Positions 35,151 to 43,610 of a stretch of 64,000 nucleotides of DNA are shown in pieces. This DNA comes from Rhodospirillaceae bacterium (GTDB lineage Bacteria; Pseudomonadota; Alphaproteobacteria; UBA8366), in assembly GCA_002724395.1 (NCBI GenBank), contig PBOR01000040.1, forward strand, positions 1 through 64,000, written 5' to 3'. The notes beneath the pieces were generated by a model, which was not told the DNA's origin, ran no database searches, and saw nothing but the letters and a program-made list of their open reading frames with translations. Made by a program: the position numbers and the translations under genes. Every line of letters starts with the position of its first letter. Positions within the stretch are counted from its first letter, which is position 1.

Positions 35151-36395
35151 GTGACCAACAGAGATGATCACAGAATTCTGCAAGATATTCGTGTCCTAGA
35201 CCTCACCCAATATTTCTCTGGGCCGTTGGCGACGCTTTACCTTTCTGGTCTGGGTGCTGAGGTTATCCGCGTGGATCCGCCTACCGGTGATTTATCCTCA
35301 GATACACCTCTCTATGCTGGGCCTGAAGGCGTCTCAGTGGAGCGGAAAACGGAAGACGATATGGGAGCGGTATTTCTAAAAAGGTGCCGTGCAAAGAAAG
35401 CTATTACTCTCAATCTCAAGAGCGAAGAAGGTAAATTACTTTTTTATCGGCTGGTAGAAAAATCCGATGTTGTGGTGGATAATTTCAGTGTTGGGGTGAC
35501 CAAACGCCTGGGGGTCTCATATGAGACACTTAGAGAAATTAATTCACAGATCGTTCAATGCGCCATTACAGGCTTTGGTTTAACGGGCCCGGACGCGGCT
35601 AAACGTTCTTACGACGTTATTGCCCAGGCCATGTCGGGCCTAATGAGTATTACCGGCGAACCTGGCGGTAAAGCAATGAAAGCCGGGTCACCGCTTGCTG
35701 ATTCGATCAGTGCAAGTTTTGCACTGTCGGGTATTCTAGCAGCATTATTTCATCGCATAAGGACGGGTCACGGACAGCTTGTCGATATCTCTATGGTCGA
35801 TTGCCTGTTTTCATTAATCTATGACGACCCATTGGAGGCTTATGATCAGTTGGGTATGACAATGCGACAGGGAAATCGAATTCCGCGATTTTCACCATTT
35901 AATGTTTATGAAACCCAGGATGGTGAGATTGTTATTGGTACTAGCAATAATGAAATGTGGCGTAAATTGACGGAGGTTATGGGCTGTCAAGAGTTGGCGA
36001 CCGACAATGATTTTGGCCGTACCGCGTGGCGTTTAGAGAATAATGACATAGTAGATGGGGTGGTTGAGGCGTGGTCAAAAACATGCTCAACCCAGGAAGC
36101 ACTTGCTAAGCTTGAAACGGCTGGGATTCCATCGAGTGCGATACCTGATATTCATGCGATTAAAGGATCGCGGCAAATGCAAGCGCGCGGGATGGTTACA
36201 CCGCTTTTACATCCAACAATTGGGCCGTTACCAGGCTTAGCTGCAGCTGGTTTTCCGATCAAATTTAGCGATTCTGAGACAGGCTATGACGGCCCAGCCG
36301 TAAGAGCAGGCCAACACAATAACGAAATTTTTGGCAAGCTGCTTGGCATAATTGATGAGGACATTAATCGACTTAAAGATGCCGGCACCATTTAG
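35151..36395 (+). CDS. CaiB/BaiF family CoA-transferase
   Basis: A class III CoA-transferase that moves CoA between carboxylic acids. The N terminus IRVLDLTQYFSGPLATLYLSGLGAEVIRV-type pattern (seen as LDLTQYFSGPLATLYL and LGAEVIRVDPP) and NLKSEEGKLLF are family marks; the catalytic aspartate lies in AGSPLADSISA. 414 residues is typical. Start is GTG 35151. Acid specificity cannot be predicted. With the preceding CMD-family protein it forms a two-gene unit ended by an intrinsic terminator at about 36550. Confidence 0.88.
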   Translation: MTNRDDHRILQDIRVLDLTQYFSGPLATLYLSGLGAEVIRVDPPTGDLSSDTPLYAGPEGVSVERKTEDDMGAVFLKRCRAKKAITLNLKSEEGKLLFYRLVEKSDVVVDNFSVGVTKRLGVSYETLREINSQIVQCAITGFGLTGPDAAKRSYDVIAQAMSGLMSITGEPGGKAMKAGSPLADSISASFALSGILAALFHRIRTGHGQLVDISMVDCLFSLIYDDPLEAYDQLGMTMRQGNRIPRFSPFNVYETQDGEIVIGTSNNEMWRKLTEVMGCQELATDNDFGRTAWRLENNDIVDGVVEAWSKTCSTQEALAKLETAGIPSSAIPDIHAIKGSRQMQARGMVTPLLHPTIGPLPGLAAAGFPIKFSDSETGYDGPAVRAGQHNNEIFGKLLGIIDEDINRLKDAGTI

Positions 36396-36532
36396 CCAGG
36401 TTTACAAACCGGGTGATAATGATGCCGTCTCCGTATTTTTAGGTAGCAATAATAAAATGCCTGATGAGGGATTTTTCAGCGCTTTTGTAAAGCATCTAAT
36501 TGCTGTTCAATTCGTCAAGGTTGTATGACAAA

Positions 36533-36566
36533 AAAAGAGACCGCCATAGTTGAGGCGGCCTCTTTT
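36533..36566. terminator. Bidirectional intrinsic terminator
   Basis: A hairpin between convergent genes: AAAAGAGACCGCC pairs with GGCGGCCTCTTTT across the loop ATAGTTGA, with a single A-C mismatch. The plus strand ends in CTCTTTTCT and the minus strand in a longer T run, so it can end both the CoA-transferase transcript and the tctCBA transcript. Confidence 0.85.
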
Positions 36567-36590
36567 CTAGAAATTATTCCATAGCATCGC

Positions 36591-38123
36591 TTATTGCTTT
36601 CCTGACGGCCCTACAGAAAGTGGGTCTGGTTTCGACCGGGTTGTTTGCCATATGCGGATTGATATCACCAAAATTGCGAGCGACATGAAAAACATGGCCA
36701 GCGGTCGTTCGAGAAAGATCATCGGTCCATCGTTATGAAGCAATAGCGCTTGGCGTAATGCTCTTTCCGCACCTGGCCCTAAGATAAAAGCAATGATGAA
36801 AGCCGGTAGGCTGTAATCAAATTTTTTAAAGAAATACCCTACGAAGCCAAAAAGAAACATCATTGCGACGTCGAATAATGTATTGCGCAGTGCGTAAACT
36901 GCTACAACCGACGTCAAGAAGATGAATGGATAAATGACACGCATGGGTAGTTTTGCCATCGCTCTACCAATAATGCCACTACCCCAATATCCCATTATGA
37001 AGTAGGTCACTATACAAAGAAGGCCCGATGCGAACAGACCATAAATTGTATCTCGTTCTTCAACGAATATGCGCGGCCCAATATGCATTCCGTGAATTAG
37101 AAAAACACCCCCTAGGAGGGCTGCTGCGACGCTACCGGGAATGCCAAGCGTTAAGAGGGGGATAATATTAGCACCCGAAACCGAGTTGTTTGCAGCCTCC
37201 GCGGCTGCAACACCTTTTATTTCTCCTTTACCCCAATTGTCGTCGGGAGCTGCTGACCGTCGTGCCTCGGCGTAGGCCACGAAGCATGCCGCCGATGCAC
37301 CGACACCAGGTAGCATGCCGATGATGGTGCCCATGCCGGTTGATTTGGCCATGACGGGGAAGCAGTACAGGAGTTCCCTCAATGTCACATAATTATCTTC
37401 AGGTTTCTTTGATCGCTTGGACATCATTCGCTCTGAGCCAAGAGACCCACGGTCGGCAATTTGAACGAAAACCTCTGAGCAAACAAAGACGCCAAGAAGG
37501 ACGGGCACGAGGCCAATACCTGTCTCTAAGTAATTTACATCGAAAGTAAGCCGGGGCAATGAACTGATCGGATCCAGCCCGATAATGGCCAGCATAATGC
37601 CCAAAACCGTGCTGATTAAACCGCGCATTACTGACGAGCCTATAACGCTGCCGATGATCACGAAGGCGGTGCAGTAAACCGCAAAAACCTCGGGCGGCCC
37701 CATACGTGCGGTGTAGATTGCAATGAACGCTGCGCCAAAAATCAATAGGCATTCGGAGAATAGATCACCGGCGGCAGACGCGATTACCGCCATCTTAAGG
37801 GCTTTACCTTGTTTACCCTGCCGTGTGAGCGGATACCCTTCTATTTGTGTAGCAGACGCCTGCGGCGTGCCCGGCGTATTGAAAAGGATCGCTGGAATGG
37901 AGCCGCCAAAACTGGCTGATTTACCTATGGTATAGACGAAAATCAGCGCAGATAGTGGTTCAAGGTAGAAAGAAAGTGGTATAATCATCGAGATAGCTGC
38001 GGAAGCTGTTAAGCCGGGTGTGGCGCCTGCAAGGAGGCCAACAGTCGTGCCCAGAATGGCATAGAATATTGCCCAACCACTGCTAAACAGTGTCACAATT
38101 CCATCGAAAATGGGGTGATCCAT
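36591..38123 (-). CDS. tctA: Tripartite tricarboxylate transporter, large permease TctA
   Basis: The large membrane subunit of a TTT carrier, 510 residues with about twelve hydrophobic segments. Family boxes: LLAGATPGLTASAAISMIIPL, GKSASFGGSIPAILFNTPGT, IGMLPGVGASAACFVAYAEA and NIIPLLTLGIPGS. It imports an anionic carboxylate using an ion gradient and a periplasmic binding protein. It is last in tctC-tctB-tctA order, 22 bp after tctB, with an intrinsic terminator just beyond its stop. Substrate is unknown; members handle citrate, dicarboxylates, aromatic acids and others. Confidence 0.94.
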   Translation of the reverse strand: MDHPIFDGIVTLFSSGWAIFYAILGTTVGLLAGATPGLTASAAISMIIPLSFYLEPLSALIFVYTIGKSASFGGSIPAILFNTPGTPQASATQIEGYPLTRQGKQGKALKMAVIASAAGDLFSECLLIFGAAFIAIYTARMGPPEVFAVYCTAFVIIGSVIGSSVMRGLISTVLGIMLAIIGLDPISSLPRLTFDVNYLETGIGLVPVLLGVFVCSEVFVQIADRGSLGSERMMSKRSKKPEDNYVTLRELLYCFPVMAKSTGMGTIIGMLPGVGASAACFVAYAEARRSAAPDDNWGKGEIKGVAAAEAANNSVSGANIIPLLTLGIPGSVAAALLGGVFLIHGMHIGPRIFVEERDTIYGLFASGLLCIVTYFIMGYWGSGIIGRAMAKLPMRVIYPFIFLTSVVAVYALRNTLFDVAMMFLFGFVGYFFKKFDYSLPAFIIAFILGPGAERALRQALLLHNDGPMIFLERPLAMFFMSLAILVISIRIWQTTRSKPDPLSVGPSGKQ

Positions 38124-38145
38124 GACTTGCTATGTCCTTTATGAT

Positions 38146-38706
38146 TTATACGCCCATGAGTTTTCGCAACGTACCGAATATGTAAAAATTGTCATATTCC
38201 CATAAAGCGCCGCGTGGCTCGGATAAGCGTAGGATGCCAAAAAAGATGATGTAATAAATTGTCATCGAAACAGTCGGGATGATGACTAGCCATTTTACGC
38301 CCCTGTTCCCAAACAAAGCTAAAGTTGCCGATAAACACAGAATTGACGGTATTAAATATTGAAACAAATTCATAAGGCCCAAGTAAGCAAATGCTATCAT
38401 TGACATAGGCAATACCCATCCGACGAACAGGTTTAGTTCGTGGGGTAGATTTGCAATTTGGCGGCCTAGAACGGTTAGAGCTTCCAGTTGCATTGGTTCG
38501 GAATTCTCCTTCCGCATTACGAAGAAAGATGAAATTACGAACCCTACAGTGAGCGCCAACAACGTGATGCAAACGCTGAGTGGAAATGTATCGGGGTCCA
38601 TTCCGTGGCCGAATGGGTCTTCCTCAATCCTAAAAACTTGGATGAAGAAAACTAGCGTTACCACCAGCATAACGAGACCCGAAATAAAATTATTACGTGC
38701 CGACAT
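38146..38706 (-). CDS. tctB: Tripartite tricarboxylate transporter, small permease TctB
   Basis: The small membrane subunit of the TTT carrier: 186 residues with four hydrophobic segments (NFISGLVMLVVTLVFFIQVF first). DPDTFPLSVCITLLAL after the first segment matches the GPRxFP-like position of TctB proteins. TctB sequences are poorly conserved, so the assignment rests largely on its place between tctC and tctA. Confidence 0.88.
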   Translation of the reverse strand: MSARNNFISGLVMLVVTLVFFIQVFRIEEDPFGHGMDPDTFPLSVCITLLALTVGFVISSFFVMRKENSEPMQLEALTVLGRQIANLPHELNLFVGWVLPMSMIAFAYLGLMNLFQYLIPSILCLSATLALFGNRGVKWLVIIPTVSMTIYYIIFFGILRLSEPRGALWEYDNFYIFGTLRKLMGV

Positions 38707-38801
38707 ACTCTGATCCTGCCGAAATCAAATGTCTAAAATTTAGTGCTGCAAAGAAAAGCGGGATGATTGCTACGCAACCACCCCGTATCTCGATTAGAAA
38801 C

Positions 38802-39770
38802 CTATTTTTTATTTTTCTTGCTAGCGGCTTTTAGCTCATTAATTAAGGGATCCCAGCTCTTGGCGAGACCTTTGTAGTAGGTTGACGTTGCCGGACCAGC
38901 TTTGTACTTCGCAGGCAGACCAGCCTTTTTAAGCAATTTTCCGTATGCTTTATGGCTCGTCATTTTTTTGCAAGATGCGTCTAGAGCAGCAACTCGCTTA
39001 TCGGACACACCCTTTGGTGCCATGATGATCATCGGCGTAAACACTTCAAGTAGCTTGAGTCCTTGCTCTTTAACCGTCGGAATTTTTTTATTGTTGGGGT
39101 CGCGCTCGGGGTAGATAAGCCCAAGGGCTTTGACTTGATCCTGGAAGCCATTGATCAGATGAACACCGATTACAGAAAAATCAACTTGTTTGCCGATCAA
39201 AAGGCCACGTGCGGGGGAGCCACCTTTTGCCGGGACATCAACGGCTTTCATGCCATTACGTTGAGTAAAGGCTAGGCCGGCGATACCCCAAGTGCTGGTT
39301 CGACCTGGTGTGGAATAACGCATTTTGCCTGGATTGGCTTTCACATGATCTACCAGTTCCTTGGCAGTTTTGAACTTGCTATCTTTATGAACAAAAACCG
39401 CAGGTAGTAGGCGGCCGACCATGCAAACGATTTTAAAATCTTTAAATGGGTCAACAGGCGCTTTGCGGAACTGGGTTGAGAAATAGAATGAACCGCCTGA
39501 TGCAAGATAGAGCGTGTAACCATCAGGCTTGGAATCAGCTACATATTTGGCGGCAGGGACACCAGAACCACCAGCCTTGTTGACAATAATCATCGGTTGA
39601 CGACCAATATATTCAGGCGCCACACTAGCAAGAGCGCGAGCATAAGAATCTGTACCACCACCCGCTCCAAAGCCTACAACAAGTGTGATGGGTTTCTCCG
39701 GAAATGCTGCGAATGCGGGCGATGCTAATGTTGCAATCGCGCCAGCAGCGATAAGCTTTTTGAAATTCAT
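38802..39770 (-). CDS. tctC: TTT substrate-binding protein TctC (Bug family)
   Basis: Periplasmic solute receptor of the transporter. From ATG 39770, preceded by GGAGAA, it has a clear signal peptide (MNFKKLIAAGAIATLASPAFA) and then FPEKPITLVVGFGAGGGTD, the Bug-family ligand loop; RYSTPGRTSTWGIAG is the second ligand-binding region. The ORF-track start 57 bp upstream adds a leader that would spoil the signal. It is the first gene of the tct operon, 95 bp before tctB. No aspartate or glutamate typical of amino-acid-binding Bug proteins could be assigned. Confidence 0.93.
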   Translation of the reverse strand: MNFKKLIAAGAIATLASPAFAAFPEKPITLVVGFGAGGGTDSYARALASVAPEYIGRQPMIIVNKAGGSGVPAAKYVADSKPDGYTLYLASGGSFYFSTQFRKAPVDPFKDFKIVCMVGRLLPAVFVHKDSKFKTAKELVDHVKANPGKMRYSTPGRTSTWGIAGLAFTQRNGMKAVDVPAKGGSPARGLLIGKQVDFSVIGVHLINGFQDQVKALGLIYPERDPNNKKIPTVKEQGLKLLEVFTPMIIMAPKGVSDKRVAALDASCKKMTSHKAYGKLLKKAGLPAKYKAGPATSTYYKGLAKSWDPLINELKAASKKNKK

Positions 39771-39856
39771 AATATTCTCCCTGTACCAATACGAAATAAA
39801 AAAAGTATTTTTATGCGGCAACGGCATTCGTAACCCCTTGACCGCTTGCCGAAGAT

Positions 39857-39886
39857 CCTAGCATAGAGGCTTGATGGTTTGCTAGG
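39857..39886. promoter_or_regulatory. Inverted repeat in tctC / DUF1932 divergent promoter region
   Basis: CCTAGCA (39857-39863) and TGCTAGG (39880-39886) are perfect inverted arms with a 16-bp spacer, in the 201-bp gap between two divergent genes. This is a plausible operator for a dimeric regulator controlling both sides; no regulator gene is adjacent. Confidence 0.35.
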
Positions 39887-39971
39887 GGAAGATTCTAGCT
39901 ATGATAGGGCCAATTTGGCAGCAAACCAGCCGATGGCGATTAACAGTTTGAACGAATGAAGGGAACCAAAA

Positions 39972-40883
39972 ATGGCGATTAAGACAGTGGCAGTGATGAG
40001 CCCCGGCGATATGGGGCACAACTATGGTATTACGTTAAAAACAGCGGGATTTAGAATTATCACCTGTTTGGCTGATAGGAGCAAGCGCACTAAATCTTTG
40101 GCCGCTAAAGCTGAATTTGAGGAAGTCCCGAGTTTGGATGACTTGGTCCGCGAAGCGGATTTAGTTCTATCAATTATGCCGCCGGCAAATGCGGTTGGGT
40201 TTGCCGAAGCGGTCGCGGCGGCGATGAAACGAACTAGTGAAACGCCGCATTATGTCGATTGCAATGCCATTTCGCCTGATACAAGTAAACAAGCAAGCGA
40301 TCCGATCATCGATGCTGGCGCAACTTATGTCGATGGCGGAATTGTAGGTCCGGGCCCGGGTACACGGGAGCGTGCTACTAGCATGTATGTCAGTGGGCCC
40401 AATGCGACGGTGATTGAGGAAATTTCCAATCCCCATATTGACGTTATTAACCTGGGCCTAGAAATCGGTAAAGCCTCCGCTGCTAAAATGTGTTATGCGG
40501 CAATTACGAAGGGAAGTTGGACTTTATATACGACCGCTCTGGTGGCCGCTGAAGCGCTGGGGGTCAGTGACCCCGTTCATACGGCGTTAAAGGACAGCAG
40601 GCCGGGTATTTGGTCTGACATTGAGAAAATGCTGCCAAGATTGCCGCTGGATGCAGGCCGGTGGATCGGTGAAATGGAAGAAATCGCTCAAGCCATGGGC
40701 AGTGTAGGCGCATCCTCTCATTTTCATCAGGGAGCCGCTGAAACTATGGAATTGCTTGATTCCACGCCGATCGGACGTGAAACCCGAGAAAACTATGATA
40801 AAGATCGAACACTCGAGCAATGTTTGAAAATATTTTCAGATCACTTGCCGGTAAGGAGCGAACGCGCTAAAGCAGCTGAATAA
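39972..40883 (+). CDS. NAD(P)-dependent oxidoreductase with DUF1932 C-terminal domain
   Basis: A 303-residue beta-hydroxyacid dehydrogenase relative. The N-terminal Rossmann domain begins VAVMSPGDMGHNYG and includes LVLSIMPPANA and VDCNAISPDT; the C-terminal helical domain matches DUF1932 (HFHQGAAETMELL near its end). The substrate is unknown; related enzymes act on 3-hydroxy acids or phosphogluconate-like compounds. It is divergent from tctC and 70 bp upstream of four hydrolase genes on its own strand, suggesting it handles a product of that set. Confidence 0.86.
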   Translation: MAIKTVAVMSPGDMGHNYGITLKTAGFRIITCLADRSKRTKSLAAKAEFEEVPSLDDLVREADLVLSIMPPANAVGFAEAVAAAMKRTSETPHYVDCNAISPDTSKQASDPIIDAGATYVDGGIVGPGPGTRERATSMYVSGPNATVIEEISNPHIDVINLGLEIGKASAAKMCYAAITKGSWTLYTTALVAAEALGVSDPVHTALKDSRPGIWSDIEKMLPRLPLDAGRWIGEMEEIAQAMGSVGASSHFHQGAAETMELLDSTPIGRETRENYDKDRTLEQCLKIFSDHLPVRSERAKAAE

Positions 40884-40886
40884 TAG

Positions 40887-40908
40887 CGTTTCTAATGCAA
40901 TAGAAACG
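40887..40908. other. Perfect 7-bp hairpin between dehydrogenase and first hydrolase
   Basis: CGTTTCT and AGAAACG pair around an 8-base loop, starting 4 bp past the dehydrogenase stop. No U-tract follows, so it is at most a weak attenuator or processing site, before the hydrolase array. Confidence 0.4.
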
Positions 40909-40953
40909 TCGTTCCATTATCTGGGCGACGTACATACCGGGCGTCTACACAGT

Positions 40954-41856
40954 ATGCATATAGATAAATCCGCCATCGCTTTTGAAGCCGCTCTGTTGGA
41001 TGAGGCATTGGTGCATCATACGCCTTGCGGCGATGGGTACATGGTTTGGCATCAGTGGGGCGAGGGACCACCACTAATTATGTTACACGGAGGATCCGGA
41101 TCATGGCGCCATTGGGCGCTCAATATCCGTTTCTTAGCACAGTATTATACTTTATATGTAGGTGATTTGCCCGGTTTGGGTGATTCTGCCGATCCGCCGA
41201 TCCCCTTTAGCGTGGACGATTTTCCGGGATCGGTTGATCACCTAGCCGAAATAACCTGTGTGGGCATTGAAACGCTCTTACCCTCAGGGTCATCCTTTAA
41301 AATATTAGGGTTTTCTTTTGGTTCTATTACTGGCGGGTATGTGGCGGCACGTATGCAAGATCGCACTGAACATTTGGCATTAGTGGGGCCAGCGTCGCTT
41401 GGTTTGCCTTGGGGTGGGCTTAAAGGACATCGTAAATCACCGAAATATGCAAAAAATGAAACAGAGTTAAAGGAATTTCACCGTCATAATCTGCATCTTG
41501 TAATGTTTGGTGATTCGGCAAATATTGATGATCTTGCGCTGCATTTGCAAATTCAGTGCGTTACCCGAGCTCGCCTCCGAAGTCACCGCATATCTGGAAC
41601 CGATACATTGCTTCTGGCTCTAAAGCGCCTGGAGGTGCCGTTCAGCGCGGTTTGGGGTGCCGAGGACGTCTATTCCTTGCCGAATATCAAATCCCGGTCA
41701 GTCCTGATGCAGACAATACGCCCGGAGGCGGACTGCCGGATAATTGACGGAGCGGGCCATTGGGTGATGTATGAGGCTGCTGACGAATTCAATGCCACAA
41801 TTTTGGAGCAATTAGGCGGAATAGAACTGAAGAAGGCCCATAAAGAGATCAGTTGA
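40954..41856 (+). CDS. Alpha/beta hydrolase, array copy 1
   Basis: First of four adjacent paralogs. 300 residues; alpha/beta-hydrolase core with oxyanion motif LHGGSGSWRHW, nucleophile Ser121 in GFSFGS, acid Asp in VWGAEDVYS and catalytic His in GAGHWVMYE. The shared N-terminal mark of the array is TPCGDGYMVWHQWGEG. No signal peptide, so cytoplasmic. Together with the tct transporter and the DUF1932 dehydrogenase it probably acts on an imported ester, lactone or C-C bond substrate, but none is predictable. Copy 2 starts 7 bp after the stop. Confidence 0.88.
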   Translation: MHIDKSAIAFEAALLDEALVHHTPCGDGYMVWHQWGEGPPLIMLHGGSGSWRHWALNIRFLAQYYTLYVGDLPGLGDSADPPIPFSVDDFPGSVDHLAEITCVGIETLLPSGSSFKILGFSFGSITGGYVAARMQDRTEHLALVGPASLGLPWGGLKGHRKSPKYAKNETELKEFHRHNLHLVMFGDSANIDDLALHLQIQCVTRARLRSHRISGTDTLLLALKRLEVPFSAVWGAEDVYSLPNIKSRSVLMQTIRPEADCRIIDGAGHWVMYEAADEFNATILEQLGGIELKKAHKEIS

Positions 41857-41863
41857 GGAAAAG

Positions 41864-42697
41864 ATGGAAGCCGAAGAATATTTAAAAATGGTTGAAGCGA
41901 AGGCGGAGGTTAGAACATCGTCTTGCGGTGATGGTGAAATGATCTGGCATGTTTGGGGCGACGGCGAGCCTTTGGTGTTCTTCCATGGTGGTTTTGGTAG
42001 CTGGCTGCACTGGATAAATAACATCGAATATTTCGCAAAACATTTTCAGGTGATTTGCCCGGACATCCCTTGCCATGGCGATTCAGCCCTAGCGCCTGAG
42101 CCCCATGATGCGCCAAATATTAGTAAAATTCTCTCTGATGGGTTGGACCACATTCTAACGCCATCTGCAAAACTCAGGCTTTGTGGTTTTTCATTTGGCG
42201 GTATCATGGCGGGCAATGTGGCCGTCTGGCAGGGTGATCGCGTTCACAAATTAATAGTAGTTGGTTCCAACGGTTTAAATTGCACCAAAGGTCCGGTTTC
42301 GGGCCTCAAGGACTGGCGTAAGGCGGAGAATGAGGAAGATCGTTTGGCCTGTCACCGTCGCAACCTAGAAGTCATTATGTTCGCCGACGCAGACCGGGTA
42401 GATGATGTCGCGATTTGTTTGCAAGATAAGAACACCCGCCGGTCGCGAATGAAATCGCGCCAAATCGCTAGTACTCCTGCCTTGCTAAATGCTTTGCCAA
42501 AGTTAAAAGGTAGGCTTTACGGCATTTGGGGTGAAAAGGACGTTTATGCAGAATTGTATATGGAAGAGCGTCAGAAAATTTTCCAAGAAATCCAGCCGGG
42601 TTGCGATTTCCGGGTAATCAATAATGCGGGTCATTGGGTACCTTATGAATCGCCTAACGAATTCAATCCAATGGCCCTGGAAATGTTGAAGGGTTGA
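41864..42697 (+). CDS. Alpha/beta hydrolase, array copy 2
   Basis: Second paralog, 277 residues, the shortest because it lacks most of the N-terminal extension. Motifs: SCGDGEMIWHVWGDGEP, FHGGFGSWLHW, nucleophile Ser110 in GFSFGG, Asp in WGEKDVYAE, His in NAGHWVPYE. The nucleophile elbow is closest to copy 1. A cap region includes RRNLEVIMFAD, matching the RHNLxxVM position in the others. GAGG lies upstream of the ATG. Confidence 0.87.
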   Translation: MEAEEYLKMVEAKAEVRTSSCGDGEMIWHVWGDGEPLVFFHGGFGSWLHWINNIEYFAKHFQVICPDIPCHGDSALAPEPHDAPNISKILSDGLDHILTPSAKLRLCGFSFGGIMAGNVAVWQGDRVHKLIVVGSNGLNCTKGPVSGLKDWRKAENEEDRLACHRRNLEVIMFADADRVDDVAICLQDKNTRRSRMKSRQIASTPALLNALPKLKGRLYGIWGEKDVYAELYMEERQKIFQEIQPGCDFRVINNAGHWVPYESPNEFNPMALEMLKG

Positions 42698-42704
42698 GCC
42701 CCAT

Positions 42705-43601
42705 ATGCTGACGGATAAGCAACAAAAACTATTGTCCGGGGGCGCTCCGCGCCTCGGTGAATCGGCCGAAAATTGCGTGAAGCGCTTTGAAGAATCGGCC
42801 GAAGTGTTTGAAACTCCCTGCGGTGACGGTAATCTAATTTGGCATAAATGGGGCGAAGGTGAGCCAATCCTCATGTTCCATGGCAATCATGGCTCGTGGT
42901 CGCATTGGATCCGCAATATCCCCGTATTATCTCAGCATTACGCGGTCTATTGTTCTGACGCACCGGGGCTTGGGGACTCAGCGCTGCCACCGGAACCTTA
43001 TAGTCTAGACGGTATTATCGATGCGCTCGCGCTTGGTATTAAGCAGATTGTACCAGCCGATGCGAAAATGCATGTGGTCGGTTTCTCCTATGGTAGTGCC
43101 ACGGCGGCAAACACCGCTTGGCGATTTGTTGATCGCGTTAAGACGCTCACGATGTGCGCATCAGCCCGCCTTACCGCGACAGCAGAGGTGAAACGTGACC
43201 TTCGCAGTTGGCGTCGTTTGGAAACACAGGAAGAACGCTGGGAAGCCCATAAGCATAATTTGAAGCAAATGATGATCTGTAAGCCGGAAATAGTCGATGA
43301 TTTGGCGGTGTATTTACAGAATTGGAATGCCCCACGTGCCCGTATCCGGACAAAGGAATTCATTCCTCGCGACTCTCTTTTAAAAGCATTGATTGCCATC
43401 AAACATATCCCGATCCGCAATATTTGGGGAACCGGTGACGCGTTCTATCCTCATTTCCTTAATAGCAAGGAGGAGCTGATCGACGGAAATAATATTAATC
43501 TCGATTTGAAAATCATTGACCAGGTTGGCCATTGGTCGCCATACGAAGCTTCCGAGCAAGTTAATGAATGGTTACTCGAGTGGTTCCGGTTATATGATTA
43601 A
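42705..43601 (+). CDS. Alpha/beta hydrolase, array copy 3
   Basis: Third paralog, 298 residues, with a 35-residue N-terminal extension (APRLGESAENCVKRFEES) shared only with copy 4. Motifs: TPCGDGNLIWHKWGEG, FHGNHGSWSHWIRNIP, nucleophile Ser128 in GFSYGS, Asp in WGTGDAFYP, His in QVGHWSPYE. Copies 3 and 4 share NHGSW, SARLT, RLET and NAPRAR and are each other's closest relatives. It starts 7 bp after copy 2. Confidence 0.87.
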   Translation: MLTDKQQKLLSGGAPRLGESAENCVKRFEESAEVFETPCGDGNLIWHKWGEGEPILMFHGNHGSWSHWIRNIPVLSQHYAVYCSDAPGLGDSALPPEPYSLDGIIDALALGIKQIVPADAKMHVVGFSYGSATAANTAWRFVDRVKTLTMCASARLTATAEVKRDLRSWRRLETQEERWEAHKHNLKQMMICKPEIVDDLAVYLQNWNAPRARIRTKEFIPRDSLLKALIAIKHIPIRNIWGTGDAFYPHFLNSKEELIDGNNINLDLKIIDQVGHWSPYEASEQVNEWLLEWFRLYD

Positions 43602-43610
43602 GGATATTTT

